Shown piece after piece: positions 1-10,613 of a DNA stretch of 64,000 bases. How positions within the stretch are numbered: the stretch's first letter is position 1; each line of letters begins with the position of its first letter. The notes under the pieces are model-generated. The model was not told where the DNA came from and searched no databases. It saw only the letters and a list, made by a program, of their open reading frames with translations. The stretch spans positions 128,184,990 through 128,248,989 of the forward strand of contig NC_050101.1 of NCBI RefSeq assembly GCF_902167145.1, read 5' to 3'. The position numbers were made by a program, and so were the translations under genes. Source of the stretch: Zea mays (Eukaryota; Streptophyta; Magnoliopsida; Poales; Poaceae).

Positions 1-1063
1 GGCCCCTGTCGTCGGTGCCGAGGTGGGGGCGGCTCGAGAAGTCCCCATCGCTGACGGGATCACTGCCACCATCCGCGCTTTGGGCCTCCGGCTCTTTGTA
101 CTTGTCCTCACCCCTCGAGCGTCGGCGTGGGCGAGGGCAAGGTTGCAGCGGTGTCCGCCCTGAGGCCATCGCTGCTGCAGTTCGGCCACCCGTAGCAGGG
201 GTCGTTGTCGCTGCTGCTGGGGCGGGCGACGGTGAGCCGTCTGTCGGCCTTCTGTTGCTCCGCAGGCCCCCCAACCGTGTGGGGTTGTTCGTACCTGCGG
301 AGGTGGAACCGGGGTTCCGTTTGTAATGGCATCTTGAATGCCGGTCTTTTGTTCATTGTGGCTGTCAGAGCCTCAACATGTATGTATTTTTGGCGCGGAG
401 CCGTGTTTTTTCCTCATTTTCGAGCACTAAGACTCGTCTGTTGGTTATCTGAACCGCTTCACCAAGCGTGAGTCGCCCCGTGCAAAGGTGACGAGTGAGG
501 TATCCGTATCCCGGAGGCGTAGGAGTCCCTCGGCTCGGTCGGCCTTGCTGTCCGAGGCTTCTCTTGCTTAGTTAAAGGAACCCCTCGGCCGCTCTTCGAT
601 GAGCCGAAGCCAGGGGTAGCGGTGTCAGCACGGACAGAGGCAGAGTTGGCTCGAAAAGAAGACTTGGTCGGCCGGAGCCTGGCCGGGTCGTCCACTGGTG
701 GGACCGACACCGGAACTGAGTTGTCGAGGCCTCGGGCCGGGCTGATGTCTTCGGGGGACAGCTGGCCGAGGCCTCGGGGTGACCGGCCGAGCCGTCTGCT
801 CGAGCCGGATTCCTGGAGAAGACCCTGGCGGCGATGGCGTGGGCGTGGTGATGATGTCGTCCTTCAGAGTGGAGATCCTCGGACTGCGTCGCCGTCCGAG
901 GCTAGGTCGGACCTCGCCGAAGGGGTAGTCGACGCTGAGGGTGCCGCTGCTCCCTTCAACTGTCAAGATCCGAGCCTGCAGGATCGGATTATCTTGTAGC
1001 GTGTGTTTTCTGCGGCCGCCGAGGCCCAAACACACCATCGTCGTGTTGTAAAGCTGCGCTTCT
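1..1063 (-). other. Huck-like 3' internal non-coding region, distal part
   Basis: GC-rich sequence continuous with 10614-11193 once the cinful-type insertion is removed. It lies between integrase and the 3' LTR of the Huck-like element. The open frames here (for example 15-326 and 625-1083) are low complexity, rich in Arg, Pro and Gly, and match no domain, so I treat them as chance. A block at about 485-550 (AGTGAGGTATCCGTATCCC core) recurs at 10697-10755 and 10912-10970, a dispersed repeat of this tail. Confidence 0.6.
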
Positions 1064-1644
1064 TGTTGGGGACTTGTTCTCAAATGCTTCGAATTAAGAA
1101 CAAGGCAACACGGAAAATGTTAAGTATTAAGGTCCTTCGTCCTTCATAACGATATATCCCTTCGGGATATATAGCATCTCGGACGAAGGTTACAAAGAAC
1201 ATACCTTCGTAAGCATAACAATGAAGAATAAAGCATTCACATAAATCATGAAATAAACATGTAAATATTATCATAGAATTATCTCTACTTGTATTAATGA
1301 ATATAAATGACTTTGAAGTACAAATGTACCTTCGGTCTTGCGGAAGGCAAAAAGTACGAATGTGATGCGAAGGCAAAAAGCAGGTTCGCGTGAACAGTAC
1401 AGAGGTACTGTTCATCTATTTATAGACACAGGTCGCAGCCTGTGACAAATTACAATTATGCCCCTTGCGGAAGTTTACAACATTGACTCGGACATACATG
1501 TATAAAAAGGTCATTCTGCCTCTATGTCGGTTTAAAACGCCGAAGCTCCATGAAAAGGGACCTTCGGCCATCTCTTAGAAACGACTTTGGCCGAAGCTGC
1601 TTCTTCGTGTGAGACCTTCGGCGTACCGAAGCACGACCCCAACA
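1064..1644 (-). repeat. 3' LTR of the cinful-type element
   Basis: 581 bp, TGTTGGGG...CCCCAACA. It appears identical to 10028-10608. It contains the TATA motif (1417-1425, minus strand) and a perfect inverted repeat next to it (1391-1414). The purine-rich tract GCGAAAGGGGCTAC (minus strand, 1645-1658) sits immediately inside, as expected for plus-strand DNA priming. Confidence 0.93.
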
Positions 1645-1904
1645 GTAGCCCCTTTCGCGGTGCTAGATCGTTCTTCGTAACGAGCTTGGCCCGTGAAAAA
1701 AAAAACCTCTTCAGCTTCGGGAAGCCGAAGGTCCAAAAAACACCTTCCCTGAGCTCGTTGCGGAGAAACGATCCGACTTCCGAGCGCGTGCCAAGCCCAC
1801 TTTGTAGAGTTACTGTTTGGTCTTTGCGGTCCACTGCACAGCGGGTATGAGTTACTGCGCGCCTGGTGTAACAGTTCCACCGCTTCGCCTTCCTACCTGC
1901 AGCA

Positions 1905-1913
1905 CTATATAAA
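1905..1913 (+). promoter_or_regulatory. TATA box of the antisense gene
   Basis: CTATATAAA in the context GCAGCACTATATAAACAAACAG, about 200 bp before the ATG at 2110 and on the plus strand, opposite to the element's own transcription. The homologous position in the truncated relative (minus strand, about 45750-45775) keeps the surrounding words GCAGCAC and GGTGTGAAGTTACCACA but has a weaker ATATTAAC core. The conserved context supports a real promoter; no expression evidence is available. Confidence 0.6.
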
Positions 1914-2109
1914 CAAACAGGTGGGTGTGAAGTTACCACAGCATTCATTGCTATTTGCACTGTTTCGCTGCCAAAATTTTTCACCATAGCCGAAGCTTAA
2001 GTCTCAGAATCGAACGAAGGTGCTTCTCAACGTCCGCTTCGTCAGAAAGAAGAGCTTCGGAGAAAAGAAAAAAGGAAAAAAGTTTTTGACTTCCCAAACT
2101 TAGAATCAA

Positions 2110-4984
2110 ATGGCGAGAATACGATCTACTGCCAAAGTTGTACGTGAGGGAGACGAAGCCGAAGGTTCAGACACTGTGCCCATCTCCGAAGCAATGCAGC
2201 GTTCCGGTCTACTGACTACAGAAGAAATGCCTGCTGCTGAAGCAGGCCCAACAACTGCCGAAGGAAAAGAAAACATTGAAGGGACTGACTCCGAAGATGA
2301 CTATCACCTTGCTATGCCCAGCAAGCCCAGTCACCTGGATTTTGGGAAATCAACTGTTTCAAAAGCTGACCTTTCGAAGATGGTGAAAGCAGGTTATTTC
2401 AATGAGGACCAGAAGAAGCTACTCCGCTTCGGGGAAGAAGAAACCACCCCGAAGCCAAGGAAGGATGAGATTGTTATTTTCAAGAGTTTTTTAAAAGCTG
2501 GGCTTAGATTCCCTCTCCACGATATTGTTGCGGAGATACTAAGGAGGTTTGGTATCTACTTTCATCAATTGACTCCTAACGCCATCGTTAGGCTCAATGT
2601 TTATATCTGGGCCCTCCGAAGCCAAGCTGTGGAACCATTTGCTGACAGCTTCTGCCGAGCTCACGAATTACATTACCAAACAAAGGCCAGAAAAGATGGG
2701 CTACATGATAATTTCGGTTGCTATAATTTTGCCTACCGGAAGACAACAAAGTGTCCTGTCATCAGCTACCGAAGCAAATGGCCAGCAGGTTGGAAATCTG
2801 AGTGGTTTTATGTAAAAGTCGATGAAGACAAAGAAAAATTGGTACAAAGCCCTCTGGAGTTAATCTTCGGAGAGACAAGGCCACAATGCCGCATTGGCGA
2901 CCTAAAAGGTCCCACCTGGGCTGCTCTGGGTGAATTTGAAATTATCTCAGAACATATTGGCACCAGGGATCTAGTTCAAGAGTTCTTGGCATTCAGAGTT
3001 TTCCCTACTCTAAAAGAGTGGGAGATGCCGAAGCTGGAGGGAGAGAAGAAGAAGGGGGAGCTTGTCCGGCTTCCCTATTACTTCAAGTTCAAGAAGTTCT
3101 TCAAAAAACCCTGCAAAGAATGGTTAGACACTGTTGAGGTGATGTGCAACGAAATCCTGGGGAATTACTCCAAAAAAGAGGATCAACTAATGACAGCAGC
3201 CTTCGGTGCCCGACCGAAACGAAGGCTGAACCGAGTGCTTGACGCCCTAGGCTTCGAATACCCAGACTACGAACAATTGAACAAGGGCGCCGAGGGCCTC
3301 AAAAGAAAAAGAGTAGCCGAAGCTCTGATCAGGGATGAAGAAATACCAGCAAAGGAGAAGAAAGTTCTCAAGAAAAGAAAAATATCTGCTCCGAAGCGCA
3401 AATCACCCGAAGAAGAGGAGACCCCCACACCGCCTTCTACCAGCGACGTGGAGGAAATTTTAAAGGTAATGACTGAACCCATGCCTACGAAGCTAAGTCC
3501 ACTAGGGCTCCAACTGACGAAGCTTTTTGAAAAGGTGGACGAGCCGGATCAACCGAAGATAAACAAACCCAAACGGCAAAGAATTATTGTGGTAACTGAG
3601 GTTATCGACAAAACTCCACCTAGGTTGTCAATTCAGAAAACGGCAGCTGCTGAAGGTAGAGCTTCGGAAGTCGCGGCTACCGAAGCTGCCACACCCGAAG
3701 ATGTAAATTTAGAAACTACTCTTGAAAATATTGACAAAATTTTGACGGAAAACATTGAAGAAGCTGCCACCGTTACTGAAGAAATCCTGGCCACAGTGCC
3801 AGGGAAAGGGAAAGAAATAGTCGAAGAAACTCCGGACGACGAAGCCTATTCTTTCCAGAATCTAATTGGGCAGAAACTGACGAAGGACGAAATAGAAGAA
3901 CTCAAAGACTATGCCAAATCTTGCGGCTACAAGCCAGGAGCCCTTCTATTTGGGGGTGTAGATGATGAAAAACTAGGCTGTATTCGAGACCAGACTGGAG
4001 CTAAGGTAATCTGTACTCTATCGAAGAGTATCGGTTTTCCGAAGTTAGAGACAGACATCAGCCGCTACCGACGACAACATATCGTCGGCAGCTTGTTTTA
4101 TTCTAACTTCAAGGTAAACAACCTTTTTCTCTGGTTTTTATTGCCGTTAACAATGAAAATATTACTTAACATAAGTTGTTTCTGTTCAGAGCATGCTACT
4201 GAGCAAAGCTCTGAAGATGCAACAAGACTTGGAGGACAAAAAGCACGAAGCTATAATTGAAAACTTGGAAAGCAAAATAAAAGAGCAATCTGCCATCATT
4301 GAAAAGAAAGACTTCGAGCTCCAATCGACCGAAGGCTTGCTGGCTGAAACTGAGGCTAAAATATTAGAGTTAAATTCGAAGCTTATCAATCAATCAAAAC
4401 AATTTGATCAGGAGAAGCTAGAACTGAATTCGAAGCTTAAAGCCGAAGTCCAGACCAGCTCAGAATTGAAGAAAGCATTAACAAGCCTTCAAGACAAATG
4501 CTTGAACTTTGGCAATAATTGTATTGGACGATTAAAGAAGATATTTTACTCTGTTGGAGCCAGCAGTGTGAAATTTAACCCTTCGGCGGAAAATTTACCC
4601 CAGGCCTTCGATCATATTGAAGCTGAAATCGAAGAGCTTGACGAAGTTATAGCCGGGCACGGCGACTTCTGTGCCTGGGTAGCTTCTCGGGGTACCGCTG
4701 CTGCATTTCTGAAGGCCGGCTGCGAACATGGAAAGGTTGTCAACAGGCCCAACTTCACCTTATCTTCATCAATCCTGGATGATATGCCCGACCTCGCCCG
4801 AAGTATCTCCAATAGATTTATAAAAATGGTATGGACAAAGGGCGGGCGAGAGAAAGCTGGAGACGAAGCCCGAAGTCATCTTGAACCAGTAAGAAATGAC
4901 ATTTCGTGCTTACCTTTTCCTTTGGGCTTGATTCTTATGATTCCTTGACTCATGTAGGATGACGAAGGTGAAGATGATGCCTAG
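2110..4984 (+). CDS. Antisense accessory gene of the cinful-type element, three exons
   Basis: Encoded opposite to pol. Exon 1 is 2110-4113, exon 2 4190-4888, exon 3 4958-4984. Both inferred introns (4114-4189, 76 bp; 4889-4957, 69 bp) are GT-AG, and removing them gives one continuous frame of 909 codons plus stop. Without splicing the frame would end at 4260. The N-terminal half resembles the Pfam family called putative gypsy type transposon (roughly residues 100-300). Residues about 395-450 are basic (KKRK, PKRK), a possible nuclear signal. Exon 2 begins with about 100 residues of heptad-like Glu/Lys/Leu coiled coil, and exon 3 ends in the acidic tail DDEGEDDA. Start ATG opens MARIRSTAKV, matched by MARVRSTAKV in the relative at 45567. 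Grande gene 23 is a known case of such an antisense gene in maize; the molecular role of this one is unknown to me. Confidence 0.75.
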
Positions 4985-6029
4985 GATATGTCGCCGAAGT
5001 TGTCGTCGAAGCTGAAGCTTAATGAAGACTAGCAGAAGTGTGCTTTAGAAAAACTCAGGATAATTTTGTAACAACTCTTGTAAATAGAATTAAACTGTTC
5101 TTCAAGGAACTTTGTACATACCTTGTAATATATTCTTACCCTTCGATTGAGGTGCTTTGATGTGGACGAAATCAGTTTTTTGAGCCGAAGGCGAAAAAAC
5201 ACCTTCCCTTCTTTTCGTACACAACGAAGCATAAAAGGCCGCTTCCTCTTTTTGCCGAAGCCTTTCCTTACATAACAAAACATAAAAGACTGCTACTCTT
5301 ATCTGCCGAAGCTTTTATTTACATAACAAAACATAAAAGACTGCTACTCTTATACACAACGATTCATAAAAAACCACTTCTTCGAAACCTTTCTTTTACA
5401 TAACGAATCATAACAAACCATTTATCCGAAACTTTTCTCTGTGCCGAAGCAACCATTTAGGAACACAAATGCTATGAATGAATGCTTATGCATGCAAATG
5501 CCATGATGTAATGTGCAAATGAATGTCCGAAGCGTATGTCCGAAGCCACACTCATCCATCATTTTCTTAGGAGCAAACACACGTCAGCTCTGCATTCCCT
5601 TAGGAACGACTTTGGAGCATCTTTGCCTTTTACTTAGGCAGTATCAGCGTTGACTTTTCGCTGTAAGCTCTGCATCCCCCTAGGGACGTCTTTGGAGCTT
5701 CTTCGTCTTTTACTTAGACGGTATAAGCTCTGCATTCCCTTAGGAACGACTTTGGAGCTTCTTCGCCTTTTACTTTCGGCGGAATCAGCGTTGACTTTTC
5801 GCTGTAAGCTCTGCATCCCCTTAGGGACGTCTTTGGAGCTTCTTCTCTTTTTTAGTTTCGGTACTCGATGGTGCGCTCTCAGCTTTTACATTTACATTCT
5901 TTGGGGGATTTTGCTCTTATAAAACTAAAAAGGAAATTACATATGATGGCCCCATTAAAAACCTTTCTCCCCCTTTAGAAAGGAAAAGGGTGCCATGAAA
6001 AAGAAAAGAAAAGTCAAAATTACATCGAG
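4985..6029. repeat. Convergent spacer with 60-80 bp tandem repeats
   Basis: No gene. It separates the 3' ends of the antisense gene (plus) and pol (minus). From about 5590 to 5860 there are three to four imperfect copies of a unit containing CAGCGTTGACTTTTCGCTG, AAGCTCTGCATCCC, GGACGTCTTTGGAGC and CTTCGTCTTTTACTTAG. The same words recur in the zeon relative at 36530-36830. From 5280 to 5420 there are shorter repeats with CATAACAAAACATAAAAGAC. It probably serves as the overlapping 3' UTR and terminator region of both transcripts; that is inference from position. Confidence 0.6.
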
Positions 6030-9000
6030 TTATACATAAAACCGCCGAAGCTCATCCGCATTCCAAGATCTTGGAATTTCATTGCCATCCATGTCCTTCA
6101 GTCTGTACGAACCAGGCCTTGACGAAGATGCTACTAAGAAAGGCCCTTCCCATTTCAGTTGCAATTTGCCCACTGTATCCGGATTGGCCACTCTCCGAAG
6201 CACCAAGTGTCCTGGCTCAATATTTTTTAGCCGGACCTTTCTATCTCGCCATTTAACTGTTTCAGCCTGGTACTTATTGATATTCTCCACGGCCTGAAGC
6301 CTGATCCCTTCTAAGGCATCTTTTTCCACGAGACAAGTATCTTCGGGACCTGATTCTGCCGAAGCTACCACTCTTATTGATCCAGCTTTGGCTTCTTCCG
6401 GGGTTATTGCTTCGTCACCAAATAACAACTTAAATGGGGTAAAGCCTGTAGATCTTGATGTTGTTGTGTTATGGCTCCATACCACTTTGGTAAGCTGATC
6501 TGGCCACTTTCCCCTTGGTTGATTAAAGATTAGCTTCATTATTCCTGTCATTATGATGCCGTTGGCCCTTTCAACAAGCCCATTCGACTCCGGGTGCCTG
6601 ACTGACGCAAAGTGGATCTTCGTGCCAATTTGATCACAAAAATTTCTGAATTCTTCGGAGTCAAATTGTGTTCCATTATCTACAGTTATAGCCTTCGGCA
6701 CTCCGAAGCGACAGACAATATTCTGCCAGAAAAATTTTTGGACAGTGGCCGAAGTTATTGTAGCTAATGGCTTCGCCTCAATCCACTTGGAAAAATATTC
6801 CACAGCAACTACAACATATTTCAGATTGCCTTGAGCCGGTGGTAATGGGCCCAGCAAATCGAGGCCCCACCTTTGCAATGGCCAGATGGGTTGTATTAGC
6901 TGTGTCAAAGACGAAGGTTGTTTTTGATCTCTTGCACATTTCTGACAACCTTCGCACTTTTGAACTAACTCAGCTGCATCCGAAGCTGCCTTCGGCCAAT
7001 AAAATCCTTGACGGAACACTTTTCCAAGTAACGGCCTGGATCCGATGTGGGATCCACAAAGGCCTGCATGTATCTCCTTCATCAACTCTATACCTTCGGC
7101 TCTAGACAAGCACTTGAGCAGCGGGGCACAAACTCCATGCTTGTATAACTCCCCTTCTATAATGATATACGGACGAGCTCTTGCCTCTATTCTTTTATTA
7201 TAAGCTTCGTCATCTGATAGGAATTTGCCCTGAAGGTAAGAAATTATTTCAGTTCTCCAATCTTCACTGTACACAGGAGAAATAGTAAGAACTGCTCTTT
7301 CAAGTAACTCCACTGAAGGTGCCTTTATTGTTTCGAAGAATACATCCGAAGGTAGCGGCAGCCCCTGTGCTGCAGACCTGGCTAACAAATCAGCATGTTC
7401 ATTTTGCCCTCGAGGGATATTCTTAACAGAAAATCCTTCGAAGGAAGCTTCGATCCTTCGGACTGTGTCTAGGTATTTTTCAAGCTTCGGGTCTTTAGCC
7501 TTGCAACTTTTGTCAATATGACCCGAAACAATCTGAGAATCAGTTTTAAGGATCGCCCTCCTGATCCCCATCGCCTTTAGTTTCCGAAGACCCAGGAGCA
7601 AGGCTTCGTACTCAGCAATATTATTTGTGCAGCTGAAGTCCAGTCTTGCTGCATAGCAAGTTTTAACCTTGGACGGTGAAACCAAAACAGCAGCTGCTCC
7701 TGCTCCGAAGGTTCCCCAGGAGCCATCACAAAACACTGTCCATGCTTCGGCATCTCTGTTCGCTTCTTCGCCCTGAGCCCCTGGCGTCCAGTCGGCAATA
7801 AAATCTGCCAATGCTTGAGACTGGATCGAGGATCTGTGCACATAATCAATGTAAAATTCATTAAGCTCCGCAGCCCATTTTCCAATTCGGCCAGTAGCTT
7901 CTTTATTTCTCATGATATCTTTCAACGGCTGCGAAGAAGGAACAATAATATTATATGCCTGAAAATAATGCCGAAGCTTCCTGGATGCCATTAGAACGGC
8001 ATACAACACCTTCTCCAGTTCTGTATAATTTTTCTTTGAGACACTAAGGACCTCAGATACAAAATATACTGGGACCTGCTTCTTGATTTGTCCATCAAAC
8101 TTCTCCTGCACAAGTGCCGCACTTACTGCTGAGTGCGAAGCTGCCACATACAACAACAGAGGAGCCCCTGGCATTGGTGGAGTTAATGTTGTTAGATCTA
8201 TCAGGTATTGCTTGAGTTCTTCGAAAGCTTTTTGTTGAGCTGGGCCCCATTGAAAGACTTCAGCTGATTTTAGCACCTCGAAGAAGGGTAGATTTCTTTC
8301 CGCTGATCTGGATATAAATCTGTTAAGAGATGCCAGTCTTCCTGTCAATCTTTGGGCCCCCTTTCTTGTGGTTGGTGGCTCCATTCGAAGTATAGCTTCG
8401 ATTTTATTTGGGTTAGCTTCAATTCCCTTTGTTGAAACCAAGCATCCAAGGAACTTACCCTTCTTTACTCCGAAGACACATTTTTCTGGATTCAGCTTCA
8501 GACCAGCTTGTCTGAAGCTGGCGAAGGTCTCCTGCAGATCAGCAATATGGTCTTCTTGCTTCGTGCTTTTTACAATAATGTCATCAACATAGGTCAACAC
8601 ATTTCTGCCTATCTGAGATTGGAGAACCTTCGCAGTCATCCTGCTGAAACTCCCTCCAGCATTCTTAAGCCCCTCAGGCATCCGAAGATAGCAATATGTA
8701 CCACTTGGGGTTATGAAACTAGTCTTCGGCTCATCCTCCTTTTTCATCCAGATTTGATGATAGCCTGAGTAACAATCCAGGAGACTCATGAGTTCCGAAG
8801 AAGCTGCTGCATCAACTAAAGAGTCTATCCTTGGCAGCGGGAACTCATCCTTCGGACAAGCCTTGTTGAGATCTGTGAAATCAATACACATTCTCCACTT
8901 TCCATTGGCCTTCTTCACCATAACAGTGTTAGCTAGCCATTCTGGATACTTCACTTCTCTGATAACTCCTGCACTTAGGAGTCTTTTTACTTCGTTGCGA

Positions 9001-9983
9001 GCCCCTTCGGCCTTGTCATCAGACATTTTCCGAAGCCTCTGCTTGCGGGGTCTGAAGGATGGGTCAACATTGAGCGAATGTTCAATAACATCCCGATTCA
9101 CTCCACAAAGATCATTGGCTGACCATGCAAAAACATCTTTATTGTTGAATAAAAACCTTATCAAGGTTTTCTCTTGATCTTCAGATAATTGCGAGCCCAA
9201 TAGCACCTTCTGCTCTGCTATATCCTCACACAGCAGCATGGGCTTCGGCTGATCAGCCGAAGCTGCTTTTTCCCTCCTGAACTTGTACTGTTCACAAGCT
9301 TCAACTCCATCTATATTATGGATTGCCTTGGAATCAGTCCAGCTTCCTTCGGCCCTTCTGGCAGCTTCCTGACTCCCATGAATAGCAATAGGCCCTTGGT
9401 CCGAAGGTATCTTCATGCAGAGATAAGCTGGGTGAAGAATTGCTTCAAAAGCATTTAGGGTACCACGACCAATGATGGCGTTGTAGGGGTATTCCATGTC
9501 AACAATATCAAACACAATTTGCTCAGTCCTTGTGTTATTAACAAATCCGAAGGTTACCGGCATGGTAATCTTCCCGAGTGCCACAATCTGCCGCCCTCCG
9601 AAGCCACAAAGAGGGTGCGTAGCATCATGAATCTTGTCTTCAGGCTCTTGCATCTGTCTGAAGGCTTTGGCAAATATAATGTCAGCTGCACTGCCTGTGT
9701 CAACTAGGACATTGTGAACCAGAAACCCTTTGATCACACAAGAAATGACCATAGCATCATTGTGAGGATAGTCCTTGAGCTGAAGATCTTCCTGAGAGAA
9801 GGTAATTGGAATGTGAGACCATTTTGACTTAATGAAGGGTCCCTGCACTCCAACATGCTGCACCCTTCTCTGAGCCTCCTTCTTCTGCTTTTTGTTAGCT
9901 GGCTCTGAGCAAGAACCGCCTGTTATCGGGAGCACCAGCTTCGAAGCCGAAGCAGCTCCAGCTTGAGTGTTGAACGAAGCCAT
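6030..9983 (-). CDS. pol: Pol polyprotein: protease, RT, RNase H, integrase
   Basis: An uninterrupted 1317-codon frame. The protease motif DTGSAAD is at residues 95-101. The reverse transcriptase is about 330-530, with LLDCYSGYHQ at 401-410 and catalytic YVDD at 465-468. A first RNase H-like region spans about 565-675, and a second RNase H domain about 748-870 (D753, E792, D815, D864). The integrase zinc finger H...H...C1010-C1013 precedes the DDE core at D1042, D1102 and E1138. This is the order of Ty3/Gypsy elements of the non-chromovirus type; I see no chromodomain at the end. The ATG lies only 44 bp inside the 5' LTR, and the first about 30 residues are the sole candidate gag remnant: no capsid domain and no CCHC zinc knuckle. 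All catalytic residues I can check are present, so the enzymes could be functional if capsid protein is supplied elsewhere. Confidence 0.95.
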   Translation of the reverse strand: MASFNTQAGAASASKLVLPITGGSCSEPANKKQKKEAQRRVQHVGVQGPFIKSKWSHIPITFSQEDLQLKDYPHNDAMVISCVIKGFLVHNVLVDTGSAADIIFAKAFRQMQEPEDKIHDATHPLCGFGGRQIVALGKITMPVTFGFVNNTRTEQIVFDIVDMEYPYNAIIGRGTLNAFEAILHPAYLCMKIPSDQGPIAIHGSQEAARRAEGSWTDSKAIHNIDGVEACEQYKFRREKAASADQPKPMLLCEDIAEQKVLLGSQLSEDQEKTLIRFLFNNKDVFAWSANDLCGVNRDVIEHSLNVDPSFRPRKQRLRKMSDDKAEGARNEVKRLLSAGVIREVKYPEWLANTVMVKKANGKWRMCIDFTDLNKACPKDEFPLPRIDSLVDAAASSELMSLLDCYSGYHQIWMKKEDEPKTSFITPSGTYCYLRMPEGLKNAGGSFSRMTAKVLQSQIGRNVLTYVDDIIVKSTKQEDHIADLQETFASFRQAGLKLNPEKCVFGVKKGKFLGCLVSTKGIEANPNKIEAILRMEPPTTRKGAQRLTGRLASLNRFISRSAERNLPFFEVLKSAEVFQWGPAQQKAFEELKQYLIDLTTLTPPMPGAPLLLYVAASHSAVSAALVQEKFDGQIKKQVPVYFVSEVLSVSKKNYTELEKVLYAVLMASRKLRHYFQAYNIIVPSSQPLKDIMRNKEATGRIGKWAAELNEFYIDYVHRSSIQSQALADFIADWTPGAQGEEANRDAEAWTVFCDGSWGTFGAGAAAVLVSPSKVKTCYAARLDFSCTNNIAEYEALLLGLRKLKAMGIRRAILKTDSQIVSGHIDKSCKAKDPKLEKYLDTVRRIEASFEGFSVKNIPRGQNEHADLLARSAAQGLPLPSDVFFETIKAPSVELLERAVLTISPVYSEDWRTEIISYLQGKFLSDDEAYNKRIEARARPYIIIEGELYKHGVCAPLLKCLSRAEGIELMKEIHAGLCGSHIGSRPLLGKVFRQGFYWPKAASDAAELVQKCEGCQKCARDQKQPSSLTQLIQPIWPLQRWGLDLLGPLPPAQGNLKYVVVAVEYFSKWIEAKPLATITSATVQKFFWQNIVCRFGVPKAITVDNGTQFDSEEFRNFCDQIGTKIHFASVRHPESNGLVERANGIIMTGIMKLIFNQPRGKWPDQLTKVVWSHNTTTSRSTGFTPFKLLFGDEAITPEEAKAGSIRVVASAESGPEDTCLVEKDALEGIRLQAVENINKYQAETVKWRDRKVRLKNIEPGHLVLRRVANPDTVGKLQLKWEGPFLVASSSRPGSYRLKDMDGNEIPRSWNADELRRFYV

Positions 9984-10009
9984 CAGCTCAGAAAGGTGGA
10001 AGTGAGTTG

Positions 10010-10027
10010 ACCGGAGGTGGGCGCCAA
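10010..10027 (-). promoter_or_regulatory. Primer binding site of the cinful-type element
   Basis: TTGGCGCCCACCTCCGGT on the minus strand directly abuts the end of the 5' LTR. The TGG start matches a tRNA 3' CCA end. The zeon element has the same 18 bases at 38566-38583, so both families use the same primer tRNA; I did not assign which tRNA. Confidence 0.85.
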
Positions 10028-10608
10028 TGTTGGGGACTTGTTCTCAAATGCTTCGAATTAAGAACAAGGCAACACGGAAAATGTTAAGTATTAAGGTCCT
10101 TCGTCCTTCATAACGATATATCCCTTCGGGATATATAGCATCTCGGACGAAGGTTACAAAGAACATACCTTCGTAAGCATAACAATGAAGAATAAAGCAT
10201 TCACATAAATCATGAAATAAACATGTAAATATTATCATAGAATTATCTCTACTTGTATTAATGAATATAAATGACTTTGAAGTACAAATGTACCTTCGGT
10301 CTTGCGGAAGGCAAAAAGTACGAATGTGATGCGAAGGCAAAAAGCAGGTTCGCGTGAACAGTACAGAGGTACTGTTCATCTATTTATAGACACAGGTCGC
10401 AGCCTGTGACAAATTACAATTATGCCCCTTGCGGAAGTTTACAACATTGACTCGGACATACATGTATAAAAAGGTCATTCTGCCTCTATGTCGGTTTAAA
10501 ACGCCGAAGCTCCATGAAAAGGGACCTTCGGCCATCTCTTAGAAACGACTTTGGCCGAAGCTGCTTCTTCGTGTGAGACCTTCGGCGTACCGAAGCACGA
10601 CCCCAACA
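10028..10608 (-). repeat. 5' LTR of the cinful-type element
   Basis: 581 bp, TGTTGGGG...CCCCAACA, apparently identical to 1064-1644. It holds the promoter for the pol transcript (see 10355-10389). The last about 45 bases resemble the ends of the zeon LTR (38584-39235) and of the truncated copy at 46052-46640, which groups the three. Confidence 0.93.
10355..10389 (-). promoter_or_regulatory. LTR core promoter: TATA box plus adjacent hairpin sequence
   Basis: On the minus strand CTATAAATA (10381-10389) is followed within a few bases by TGAACAGTAC, a 4-base loop and GTACTGTTCA (10355-10378), a perfect 10-bp inverted repeat. A start site about 25-30 bp after TATA would fall inside or beside it. 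The same arrangement is at 1391-1425, in the zeon LTR (38902-38937) and in the truncated relative (46269-46303), with the loop changed but the stem kept. Confidence 0.75.
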
Positions 10609-10613
10609 CTTCT

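Larger units (their letters stand above)
1064..10608 (-). mobile_element. Cinful/zeon-type Gypsy element, young, gag-less, complete
   Basis: A complete 9545-bp insertion bounded by TGTTGGGG and CCCCAACA, flanked by a perfect 5-bp target duplication CTTCT (1059-1063 and 10609-10613). Its two 581-bp LTRs show no difference that I can find by eye, so insertion is recent. On the minus strand the order is 5' LTR (10028-10608), primer site, pol (9983-6030), a convergent non-coding block, an antisense gene on the plus strand (2110-4984), polypurine tract (1645-1658) and 3' LTR (1064-1644). No gag domain is present. It lies in the 3' tail of the Huck-like element. Confidence 0.92.

Noticed and set aside
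1..1063. Possibility that this is the Huck 3' LTR
   Set aside because: It shows no match to 21775-23279; it is internal tail sequence.
2110..4260. Reading the plus-strand ORF as gag of a second element inserted in the cinful-type element
   Set aside because: It has no LTRs or target duplication of its own, no capsid or zinc-knuckle motif, and relatives keep the same antisense position beside their own LTRs.
5634..5922. Short ORFs in the spacer; CRISPR-like spacing
   Set aside because: Long plant-type tandem units without constant repeat and variable spacer pattern; no coding support.
1080..10379. The 111-codon minus-strand ORF present twice (1080-1415 and 10044-10379)
   Set aside because: It lies in the two identical LTRs and overlaps the leader after the TATA box; no domain. 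Its duplication reflects LTR identity, not gene duplication.
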